Assembly (NCBI GenBank): GCA_934613185.1
Contig: CAKTSO010000053.1
Coordinates: 1-11,530, forward strand
Length of the DNA stretch: 11,530 bases
Direction of reading: 5' to 3'
From: an uncultured Clostridia bacterium
GTDB lineage: Bacteria > Bacillota > Clostridia > Christensenellales > Maliibacteriaceae
Every line of letters begins with the position of its first letter. The first letter of the stretch is position 1. Made by a program: the position numbers and the translations under genes. This document shows, in pieces, positions 1 to 6,006 of the stretch. Under the pieces are notes generated by a model. It made no database searches. It was given only the letters and a program-made list of their open reading frames with translations, and was not told where the DNA came from.

Positions 1-519
1 GCGGTGGATCGCGCGAAGCGCGGCGTCCGCCTGCAAAACCTCGTCCATCCACATGCTTTTCGCGATCCGCTGCGGAATGATCGGGCCCAGATGCCGCACG
101 TCGGTGTCGTTTTCCAGAAGGCCGATTGTGATCGACGCCGCGCGGCCTTCCCGCACGGCCAGCGCGCTCATCGCGTCGAGCTTCAAATCGCGCAGCGTGT
201 TCTCATCCTTGCCGGACAGCTGACTCGACCCTTCGGGGTGCGTGTGAATGCACCGCACGCCGCACAGGCCGTTTTCGTTTCGGCGAAGGCGCATCTGCGG
301 CAGAAGGATCTCCTCCCCCGTGCCGATAAACACGTCCAAAATCTCGCCGTCGCGCGCAAGATACACGGCGATCTCACGGCCGCATTCGCCCGTCAGCGCC
401 GCCATTTGCGTCAGCAGTTCCTCCGTGGCAAACTCGCCGCGCGCAACTTCGATCTGTTTTAATTCGTCCAGACGCTGCAAAAACGTCTGTTTCAATCCTT
501 TGGTGTTGCCAAGCGCCAT
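1..519 (-). CDS. hflX: HflX-like GTPase, N-terminal part (runs off the window)
   Basis: The gene begins at the ATG at 519 and stays open for 173 codons to the window edge, so the C-terminal part is missing. The opening (MALGNTKGLKQTFLQRLDEL) and the later IHTHPEGSSQLSGKD block match the N-terminal extension I know from clostridial HflX proteins, which are ribosome-associated GTPases that split stalled or hibernating ribosomes. The GTPase domain itself would lie outside the window, so the name rests on this extension. Residues 92-105 fit the JAMM metal-binding pattern HxHx7SxxD (H92, H94, S102, D105), and E49 sits where such domains carry their catalytic Glu. The start lies 3 nt after the stop of the glycosylase gene, and the GAGGAG that ends that gene acts as the RBS, so the two are probably translationally coupled. 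An alternative is a stand-alone JAB-like protein. Confidence 0.72.
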   Translation of the reverse strand, partial: MALGNTKGLKQTFLQRLDELKQIEVARGEFATEELLTQMAALTGECGREIAVYLARDGEILDVFIGTGEEILLPQMRLRRNENGLCGVRCIHTHPEGSSQLSGKDENTLRDLKLDAMSALAVREGRAASITIGLLENDTDVRHLGPIIPQRIAKSMWMDEVLQADAALRAIHR

Positions 520-522
520 CGA

Positions 523-1014
523 TCAATTCTCCTCGTTCAAATACGGCAGGATCGCCCGCCATGCCGCGCACTTTTTCTCATAGGACAGAGTATATGCGGG
601 GCTGGTCGAACAAAGCGCCCCGTGGAACGTGATATTCGGCGGCAGAGAAACGTATTTTTGAAACAAACGCTCCGCCGTCTTGCCGTTTGCAAAGACGTGT
701 CGAATCTTCGTTTGCGCAAACAACGCGGCAAAGTCGTTCGGCTGCTCGCTTCGAATCGCCGCGTCGAGGCTGCCCTCCCGTTCGCAGTGCACAAGCACGT
801 CCCACAGCGCGATCTTATGCTTTCGCAGCATCGCGCAGCGCGCGCCGTAATCCTGTCCGGTCGGCTCGCCCAAAATCTGCGCCATCATGGGCCAGAACGC
901 ATTGCGCTTGTGCGCATAGTATTCCGCCGCCGCAAGAGACGCCGCGCTCGGCATCGTGCCGACAATCAGTACGCGCGCGTTTTCGTCATAGATCGGCGCA
1001 AATCCCGTCAGCAT
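523..1014 (-). CDS. DNA-deoxyinosine (hypoxanthine) glycosylase, UDG superfamily family 6
   Basis: This 163-residue protein has the layout of the small HDG-type members of the uracil-DNA glycosylase superfamily. They cut deaminated bases, chiefly hypoxanthine, from DNA as the first step of base-excision repair. Residues 16-23 (LIVGTMPS) form the family's first motif. YYAHKRNAFW at 32-41 follows, and N38 lies where family 6 enzymes carry their catalytic Asn. STSPAYT at 136-142 is the C-terminal DNA-intercalation motif. The length is normal for the family and no signal peptide or membrane segment is present. It is the first gene of a tight pair with the HflX-like gene downstream. The RBS is a modest G-rich stretch just before the ATG. 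The family is clear; substrate preference within UDG enzymes is inferred. Confidence 0.87.
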   Translation of the reverse strand: MLTGFAPIYDENARVLIVGTMPSAASLAAAEYYAHKRNAFWPMMAQILGEPTGQDYGARCAMLRKHKIALWDVLVHCEREGSLDAAIRSEQPNDFAALFAQTKIRHVFANGKTAERLFQKYVSLPPNITFHGALCSTSPAYTLSYEKKCAAWRAILPYLNEEN

Positions 1015-1046
1015 TCGCCGTCCCCCTTTATTCTGCCTCTTTTTTG

Positions 1047-1065
1047 AAAAATCCGCTCCGCGGAT
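1047..1065 (-). terminator. Small hairpin with U tail in the leader of the glycosylase gene
   Basis: On the minus strand a 6-bp stem (ATCCGC/GCGGAT) with a 3-nt loop is followed directly by a run of five T. No minus-strand gene lies upstream, so if it works as a terminator it would act as an attenuator in the glycosylase leader. It could equally be a chance palindrome or an operator between the divergent genes. Confidence 0.3.
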
Positions 1066-1098
1066 ATCGATTTCATTCTACACGATTTGATTCGATTA

Positions 1099-1107
1099 TG
1101 CTATACT
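1099..1107 (+). promoter_or_regulatory. Extended -10 promoter of the first FGGY kinase
   Basis: TGC-TATACT reads as an extended -10 box (TG at 1099-1100, hexamer 1102-1107). No good -35 is seen at normal spacing; TCTACA at 1077-1082 is 19 nt away. Transcription would start near 1114, giving a leader of about 36 nt. The second kinase also has an extended -10 box at a comparable distance, which supports the call. Confidence 0.55.
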
Positions 1108-1149
1108 GAAAAGAGAGTTGCTTTTTCACCATCAACGGAGGTTATCATC

Positions 1150-2634
1150 ATGGCATTGATCGGCATCGACGTCGGCGGCACGGGAGTCAAAGCCGTCGCT
1201 TTCTCCACTTGCGGCGAAATCCTCGCTTCGACTTATCAGGAATACGACATGTATTCCGACGGCCCCGGTCACTTTGAAGCGGTCCCCGATAAGATCTATG
1301 AGGCGACGCGGCAGGTTCTGCGCAAAACGGCGGCGGATTGCCCCGAGCGCGTGGACGGCATCGGCGTGTCGTCGTTTGCGGAGTCCTTCGTCTGCTTTGA
1401 CAAAGACGGCAATATTCTTTGCAACAGCCTGATGTATCTGGATACGCGCGGCAAGGACATGCCCGAAAAGCTCTACGAAAAAGTCTCGCTCGACGAAGTT
1501 CGCGCCTATTCCGGCGCTTCGCCGCGGCATATCCATTCGATCTTCCGCGTCATGCTGATGAAGGAAATCTGGCCCGGCGTTCTGGAAAAGACGGTCAAGA
1601 TCCATTTTATCGCCGACTTCGTGCTCTCGCGTCTCGGAGCGGGACATTACTGCGACTATTCCCTTGCCACGTCGACGCTCGCATTTGACATCAACACCAA
1701 AAAGTGGCGCCGCGACATTTTTGAATGGGCGGGGCTCAATCCCGACGCGCTGCCCGAACCGCGCCCGACCGGTGAAAAGATCGGCGAGCTTTCCGAAGCC
1801 GCCGCGAAGGATCTCGGGCTTCCCGCGGGCATTCCGCTCGTCAGCGGCGGACACGACCACATCGCAAGCTCCGTCGGCGCAGGCGTGTACCGCGCGGGTC
1901 AGATGATGAACGCCATCGGCACGGTCGACGGCTTCACGATCCTGAGCGACGATCCCGAAGCCTGCCGCCGCGCCAACGGGCACGACTTCATCTATAAGCC
2001 GCATTATTTCGAACAGAACTACGCCGTCATGACGTCGAACCTGACCGGCGGCGTGCTTCTCAAATGGTTCCGCGAACACCTCGGCAAATACGAAAAAGAA
2101 AACTGGGCCTCGGCCGGGCTTGACTTCTATGCCGAATATGAAAAGCAAATGGCCAAGGAGCCGACCGATCTGATCGTTCTGCCCCGCTTCGGCGCGCTCG
2201 GCAATACGTTCGGCGACAAGGCCGGCATCCTCAACATGACGCTTTCCACGACGAACGAGGAAATCTACCGCGCGTTTATGGAGGGCGAGTCGTTCGAAAT
2301 GCTCGGCCATCTGCGCGATTATCTTTCCTGCGGCGGCCGTGTCGATGAACTGACCGCCGTCGGCGGCGGCGCGCGCTGCGATACCTACATGCAGATCCGC
2401 GCCGATGTCTTCAACCTCCCCGTCCGCACGGTCACCTGCGATCAGCCCGGCGCATTGGGCGACGCGATCATGGCGGGCATCGCCGCGGGCGTCTTCCGTG
2501 ACGCGGATGAGGCGATCTCCTCGATCGTCGGCGTGCGCCGCATCTTCGAGCCGAACGAAAAGACGCACGAATATTATATGGAACAGTACGACAAGTTCCG
2601 CAGAATCTACGAATACCTTCGCACGATCCGATAA
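1150..2634 (+). CDS. FGGY-family carbohydrate kinase, first tandem copy
   Basis: The protein is a cytoplasmic sugar or polyol kinase of the FGGY (xylulokinase/gluconokinase/glycerol kinase) family, which transfers the ATP gamma-phosphate to a hydroxyl of the substrate. The start at 1150 gives 494 residues, has GGAGGT at the right distance, and matches the paralogue's N-terminus; an earlier in-frame ATG at 1087 has no RBS. DVGGTGVK at 7-14 is the first phosphate-binding motif, YLDTRG at 96-101 a substrate-side motif, and GGHD at 233-236 carries the likely catalytic base D236. GTVD at 257-260 and the block around 403-424 (AVGGGARCDTYMQIRADV) form the second actin-like domain. The length is normal. 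No isomerase, aldolase or transporter lies nearby, so the substrate cannot be named. It has its own promoter and terminator, so it is probably a single-gene unit. Confidence 0.9.
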   Translation: MALIGIDVGGTGVKAVAFSTCGEILASTYQEYDMYSDGPGHFEAVPDKIYEATRQVLRKTAADCPERVDGIGVSSFAESFVCFDKDGNILCNSLMYLDTRGKDMPEKLYEKVSLDEVRAYSGASPRHIHSIFRVMLMKEIWPGVLEKTVKIHFIADFVLSRLGAGHYCDYSLATSTLAFDINTKKWRRDIFEWAGLNPDALPEPRPTGEKIGELSEAAAKDLGLPAGIPLVSGGHDHIASSVGAGVYRAGQMMNAIGTVDGFTILSDDPEACRRANGHDFIYKPHYFEQNYAVMTSNLTGGVLLKWFREHLGKYEKENWASAGLDFYAEYEKQMAKEPTDLIVLPRFGALGNTFGDKAGILNMTLSTTNEEIYRAFMEGESFEMLGHLRDYLSCGGRVDELTAVGGGARCDTYMQIRADVFNLPVRTVTCDQPGALGDAIMAGIAAGVFRDADEAISSIVGVRRIFEPNEKTHEYYMEQYDKFRRIYEYLRTIR

Positions 2635-2645
2635 ATCAACAGACC

Positions 2646-2691
2646 AAAAGCCGTCGTTCGGCGCTGTTTGCAGCAACGAACCGCGGCTTTT
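2646..2691 (+). terminator. Intrinsic terminator between the two kinase genes
   Basis: A long nested hairpin starts 12 nt after the stop codon. AAAAGCCG (2646-2653) pairs with CGGCTTTT (2684-2691), GTTCG with CGAAC inside it, and GCTG with CAGC around a TTTG loop. The A and T ends give a U tail on the plus-strand transcript. It separates the first kinase from the second, so the two are not one simple operon. Confidence 0.8.
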
Positions 2692-2802
2692 ATGTTTATG
2701 CGCAATATTCCGTTTTCGCGCCGCTCCCGTATTTTCCCATTTCCCGGCGCATTTCGGTGCAGCGCCATTTCCCGCGCCGCATAACGGCGTAATTTCATGC
2801 AC

Positions 2803-2831
2803 TTTACGAATTGAAGATCCGATGTTAGAAT
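2803..2831 (+). promoter_or_regulatory. Promoter of the second FGGY kinase
   Basis: TTTACG (2803-2808) lies 17 nt before TAGAAT (2826-2831), which is preceded by TGT, an extended -10 arrangement. Transcription would start near 2838, so the leader is only about 24 nt and is nearly all the block ACCATCAACGGAGGT (2839-2853). The same 15 nt occur at 1128-1142 before the first kinase. The stretch 2692-2802 upstream holds no gene and no other clear signal. Confidence 0.6.
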
Positions 2832-2861
2832 AAAAGCAACCATCAACGGAGGTAATAGCAT

Positions 2862-4328
2862 ATGGCATTGATCGGTCTTGACGTCGGCGGTACCGGCGTA
2901 AAAGCCGTTGCGTTCGATCACAGCGGCGCGATTTTGGGCTCGGCCTATCGGGAATACGACATGATCCATCCCGCAAGCGGCTGCTACGAATACGATCCCC
3001 GCGCCATTCTTGCCGCGGCAAAGGGCGTTCTGCGCGAATGTGCCGCGGCTTGCAATGAGAAAATTCTCGGCATCGGCGTCTCTTCGTTCGGCGAGTCGAC
3101 CGCGCTTTTGGACGAAAACGGCGAGGTTCTTTGCAACACGCTGATGTATCTTGACACGCGCGGGCAAAACTATCTCGACGAATTAAACGCAAGCTATGAC
3201 CCTTACGAATTCCGCGCGCAGATGGGAACGCGCCCGCGCATCAATCACACGATCGTGAAGCTGCGTGTGCTGGAGGACGCCAATCCCGGGCTTCTGTCAC
3301 GCGTCAAGACCGTCTGCTTTATGGCCGATTACGTCCTCTACTCCCTCGGCGGCGAACACGTCACCGATTACTCCGTCGCGTCCACGACCGGCGCGCTCGA
3401 CATGCAAAAGCAGTGCTGGAACGAATCACTCTGGCGGTGGGCCGGTCTTTCCGCCGACGTACTCCCCCGCCTTGTCTCGCCCGGCACCTGCGTCGGCACG
3501 ATCAGCGCCGCTGCCGCACACGAACTCGGCATTGACGAGGGTGCAAAGCTCGTCATCGGCGGACTCGATCATGTCCCCAGCTCCATCGGCTGCGGCGTGA
3601 CGCAGAAGGGCCAGATGATGGACGCCATCGGCACGGTCGACTGTTATTTTCTTGTGACCGACACCATCGATCCGCACGAGTACGACGGCGACTTCCTGTT
3701 TTTGCCGCATTACACCGAAAATTGCTTCGGCGGGCTGACCGCCAACATGGCAGGCGGCGTGCTTTTGAAGTGGTTCCGCGAGCATCTGGGTAAATATGAA
3801 AAAGAAATGTGGAAGCGGGACGGACTGGATTTCTACATCGAATATGAAAAACAGATGGCCAAGGAGCCGACCGACCTGATCGTTCTGCCGCGTTTTGCGG
3901 GCTATTCCGACAACATGGCCGACCGCGCGGGCATTCTCAACATGACGCTTTCCACGACGAACGAGGAGCTTTACCGCGCCTTTATGGAAGGCGAAACCTA
4001 TGAAATGTACACGATGCTCCTGTCTTACGGGCAGCAGATCGACAGCTTGACCGCCGTCGGCGGCGCGGCGCAATGCGACACCTACATGCAGATCCGCGCC
4101 GATGTTTTCAATCTCCCCGTGCGCACGGTCGAAAGCTCCCAGCCCGGCGCGTTGGGCGACGCGATGGCCGCGGGCGTAGCGGCGGGCGTGTTTGAAAGCA
4201 TCGAACAGGCCGTCAAGACCTGCGTACGCACGCGCAAAGTCTTCACCCCCGACGCCGAACGCCACGCGTTCTATATGGCGCAGTACGACAAATACCTTCG
4301 CATCTACGAGGCTCTGCGGTCGCTGTAA
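2862..4328 (+). CDS. FGGY-family carbohydrate kinase, second tandem copy
   Basis: This 488-residue protein is a close paralogue of the kinase just upstream and should catalyse the same type of ATP-dependent sugar or polyol phosphorylation in the cytoplasm. DVGGTGVK is at 7-14, YLDTRG at 96-101, and GGLD at 233-236 with likely catalytic D236. The second domain carries AVGGAAQCDTYMQIRADV from about 398. Long blocks are shared with the first copy, for example GGVLLKWFREHLGKYEKE and ILNMTLSTTNEE, while the stretch after 380 (EMYTMLLSYGQQ against EMLGHLRDYLSC) and the region around 105-130 differ, which may mean a different substrate. The DNA of most shared blocks differs at synonymous sites, so the duplication is not recent. 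The start at 2862 has GGAGGT at good spacing. Confidence 0.9.
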   Translation: MALIGLDVGGTGVKAVAFDHSGAILGSAYREYDMIHPASGCYEYDPRAILAAAKGVLRECAAACNEKILGIGVSSFGESTALLDENGEVLCNTLMYLDTRGQNYLDELNASYDPYEFRAQMGTRPRINHTIVKLRVLEDANPGLLSRVKTVCFMADYVLYSLGGEHVTDYSVASTTGALDMQKQCWNESLWRWAGLSADVLPRLVSPGTCVGTISAAAAHELGIDEGAKLVIGGLDHVPSSIGCGVTQKGQMMDAIGTVDCYFLVTDTIDPHEYDGDFLFLPHYTENCFGGLTANMAGGVLLKWFREHLGKYEKEMWKRDGLDFYIEYEKQMAKEPTDLIVLPRFAGYSDNMADRAGILNMTLSTTNEELYRAFMEGETYEMYTMLLSYGQQIDSLTAVGGAAQCDTYMQIRADVFNLPVRTVESSQPGALGDAMAAGVAAGVFESIEQAVKTCVRTRKVFTPDAERHAFYMAQYDKYLRIYEALRSL

Positions 4329-4341
4329 GCTGCGAAATACA

Positions 4342-4379
4342 AAAAAACGGGAAACGTCGAATGACGCTTCCCGTTTTTT
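4342..4379. terminator. Bidirectional terminator between convergent genes
   Basis: AAAAAACGGGAA (4342-4353) pairs with TTCCCGTTTTTT (4368-4379). After one mismatch a CGTC/GACG stem closes a GAAT loop. The A run on one side and T run on the other give a U tail on both strands. It can therefore end the second kinase on the plus strand and the secreted-protein gene on the minus strand. Confidence 0.92.
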
Positions 4380-4413
4380 CTTATGGAGTTAGTTCGGCTT
4401 GTGTGCCGCTGGA

Positions 4414-5592
4414 TTACTTAACGATATACCAATCGCCAACTTTTTCAACCGTATGGCCTTCGCCGATAACAACCTCACCGGCACCCAGCGTATGGTTGGA
4501 CGGATCATACTGATAGAACGAACCGCCGTTGACAGTGATCTTCGCAGAGGAGCCGTCCTTGCAGTTCAGCGTTCTGGTGGGATCCACAGCCTTGAACGTA
4601 CCGCCGTTGATCTCGATCGTAGCATTGGTATCCGCGTAAATCAAATCGCAAACCGGATCATCCGCAGGCACGTCGACCTGGCGGAAATCGCCGCCGTTGA
4701 TAACAACTTTGGAGGTGCCAGAAGCCCACACTGCCACAGCACCGCCAAGACCGTCGTTATCCTTAGCATACACAGCATACACATCGGCATTGATCGTGTA
4801 CTGTGCCGTTTTCTCGGCCTGTACCGCGCCATAGCGACCGTTGGCCTGCATATTTTCGTTTACTTCAAGCGTCTGGCTGGACGAGCTGGTCGTCGTAATA
4901 CGAGAAGGAGCCTTTTCATCGTAGTCGTTTCCATAACTGTCAAATTCAGACACTGCCTGCGACGCGTTGGCACTGATACCGAAGGAAACCTTTGCCGCCC
5001 AATAGGGATCCGAATTTTTCGGATTCGCTTCGTTTCCGACTTCCGTCGGCATATAAAGTACCATTGCGTAGGTCTTAGTATCGTTCGGTTCAAGGGTCGC
5101 GGCGACAACACCGTTTTCTCCAATGTTTTCCAGCGTCTTAGCCGTATCGCTTACGGCAGCAACCGCTGCCTCGCGATTCGAATACACAGCCGCGGTTTCC
5201 ACAGCGCCCAGCTTCACATAGTCGCCAAGACGATATTTATGATTCTCGACATTTTTTCCTGAACTTTCATAGAGATTGTGGATGCCGAGAGTATACTTCA
5301 GCGCAAGCGTTCCCGCATTCTTCACACGAAGATACACGATTTCGGTGCGGCCGGGTTCCCACAACGTGCTCTCCTCGAACAGCTTCGTCGTGTCGGTTAC
5401 CTTTTTCCAAGTCGCGCAATCTGTACTGTATTCCAATACTACATCCAGATTGCCGGATTGGATTTTGTTCACCGCTGAACTGGCAGTATCGGTGAACCAG
5501 GCGAAGGTCGTTCCGACGAGCATGACGGCGCACAGCATGATCGCCATGATGCTCGCCGCCAACGCCCGTTTGACGGATTTACGGTTTGTCAT
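4414..5592 (-). CDS. SipW-dependent secreted protein, TasA/camelysin-like, with NGG-repeat C-terminus (copy A)
   Basis: This 392-residue protein is exported. The N-terminus has basic residues (TNRKSVKR), a hydrophobic core at about 10-30, and the SipW-type ending GTTFAWFTDTAS followed by NKIQSGNLDV. By analogy with TasA the cut would fall after A31. Residues 32 to about 225 look like the beta-sandwich region of TasA/camelysin proteins (LWEPG at 78-81 plus, RVKNAGTLALKY at 89-100). A Ser/Thr-rich linker (about 230-240) leads to a C-terminal part with three spaced NGG motifs (299-301, 329-331, 355-357), each followed by Phe one residue on, as in short beta-helix rungs. No LPXTG, dockerin or membrane anchor is seen. 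TasA relatives form extracellular fibres or act as camelysin proteases; I see no catalytic site, so a structural or surface role is inferred. The RBS AGGAGGA is 8 nt before the ATG. Confidence 0.85.
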   Translation of the reverse strand: MTNRKSVKRALAASIMAIMLCAVMLVGTTFAWFTDTASSAVNKIQSGNLDVVLEYSTDCATWKKVTDTTKLFEESTLWEPGRTEIVYLRVKNAGTLALKYTLGIHNLYESSGKNVENHKYRLGDYVKLGAVETAAVYSNREAAVAAVSDTAKTLENIGENGVVAATLEPNDTKTYAMVLYMPTEVGNEANPKNSDPYWAAKVSFGISANASQAVSEFDSYGNDYDEKAPSRITTTSSSSQTLEVNENMQANGRYGAVQAEKTAQYTINADVYAVYAKDNDGLGGAVAVWASGTSKVVINGGDFRQVDVPADDPVCDLIYADTNATIEINGGTFKAVDPTRTLNCKDGSSAKITVNGGSFYQYDPSNHTLGAGEVVIGEGHTVEKVGDWYIVK

Positions 5593-5766
5593 TGGGTTTC
5601 TCCTCCTAAATTAATTTTTCAATGACAATATGCAAACGCAAAGGATCTTCGCGTTCACAGCAGTTTCATCGCCGCGTTGTCCCCACACCGCAGACGCTGT
5701 TTCCCCATTTTCTTTTCAAGACAGCATAACCGTTTCAAGTCATATCTGTCATGATTATTATCGATC
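5593..5766 (-). ncRNA. Candidate structured 5' leader RNA, copy A
   Basis: The predicted transcript has about 174 nt before the start codon. Read on the minus strand, TGACAGATATG (5751-5741) pairs with CATATTGTCA (5632-5623), a 10-bp closing stem with one bulged G. Inside, ACAG (5700-5697) pairs with CTGT (5660-5657) below a compound inner stem: CGUC/GGCG, GCG/CGC and UGU/ACA around a GGGG loop (5696-5670). A third hairpin, AACGC-G-AAG with CUU-U-GCGUU and an AUC loop, covers 5655-5635. Four blocks of 17-30 nt are identical to the second copy, including all 30 nt of 5667-5696. It resembles a cis-regulatory RNA, but I cannot assign it to a known class. No U-tailed terminator or obvious RBS-masking helix is visible. 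Confidence 0.6.
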
Positions 5767-5772
5767 ACTGGC

Positions 5773-5801
5773 ATTATAGCATAGCGGAATCCAAGTATAA
5801 A
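5773..5801 (-). promoter_or_regulatory. Promoter of secreted-protein gene A
   Basis: On the minus strand TTTATA (5801-5796) is followed by a 17-nt spacer and TATAAT (5778-5773), with TGC just before the -10 box. The same elements and spacing occur in front of gene B, where the spacer has otherwise diverged, which strongly supports the call. Transcription should start near 5766. Confidence 0.82.
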
Positions 5802-5958
5802 GGCCGATTTTACTTCCGATTTAAAAAAAAAAAAAAAAAAAACGTATTATCGTCGTATTTTTGTCGTAATTTCAGCATTTCACAAACTTTTTACAATTCG
5901 GCCTCACAAAGTGGGAATCCGCCATCTTATCCACCGCGGGCAGCGAGAAAAAGTCATC
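5802..5958. other. AT-rich gene-free stretch with an A20 tract
   Basis: No gene is supported here. A run of 20 A (5823-5842) lies about 20 bp upstream of the gene A -35 box, where an UP-like AT-rich element would sit. The matching place before gene B has nine A (7589-7597). The rest is AT-rich with short near-repeats (TCGTATTTTTGTCGTAATTT). I see no other signal between the tract and the terminator of gene B. Confidence 0.6.
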
Positions 5959-5987
5959 AAAAAAGGGATAAGCACTTGGCTTATCCC
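5959..5987 (-). terminator. Intrinsic terminator of secreted-protein gene B
   Basis: On the minus strand GGGATAAGC (5987-5979) pairs perfectly with GCTTATCCC (5973-5965) around a 5-nt loop and is followed by six T (5964-5959). It lies about 20 nt after the stop codon of gene B and insulates gene A, which has its own promoter. Confidence 0.9.
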
Positions 5988-6006
5988 CTCATCGATGAAA
6001 TTCGTT

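Larger units (their letters stand above)
5489..5801 (-). repeat. Duplicated promoter-leader-signal peptide module, copy 1
   Basis: This stretch covers the promoter, leader, RBS and first ~34 codons of gene A. It is repeated in the same orientation at 7259-7568. The coding part (5489-5594) aligns without gaps to 7259-7364 with only a handful of changes; the leader aligns with small indels. Similarity drops quickly after the signal-peptide codons, so the module is conserved far better than the rest of either gene. Confidence 0.85.

Noticed and set aside
1087..1149. Upstream ATG for the first kinase
   Set aside because: It lies upstream of the predicted transcription start, lacks an RBS, and the paralogue begins at the MALIG position.
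1132..3192. Very long open frame on the minus strand (686 codons) opposite the kinases
   Set aside because: It is antisense to two well-supported FGGY kinases, its composition is rich in Arg, Asp and Ala in a way typical of shadow frames in GC-rich DNA, and it has no RBS or recognisable domain.
2230..3967. Recent gene conversion between the two kinases
   Set aside because: Apart from one 32-nt identical run, matching protein blocks carry many synonymous differences, which points to selection on the protein rather than recent exchange.
5697..5726. Alternative helix GCUGU/ACAGC using the upstream half of leader A
   Set aside because: It forms in copy A, but copy B has ACAAC at the partner site and the upstream GCUGU is unchanged, so the pairing is lost; the alternative helix kept by the compensatory change is preferred.
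5593..5766. Leader A as 6S RNA or a known riboswitch such as c-di-GMP
   Set aside because: It sits directly before a coding gene with an RBS at its end, and I cannot find the conserved cores of these classes in it.
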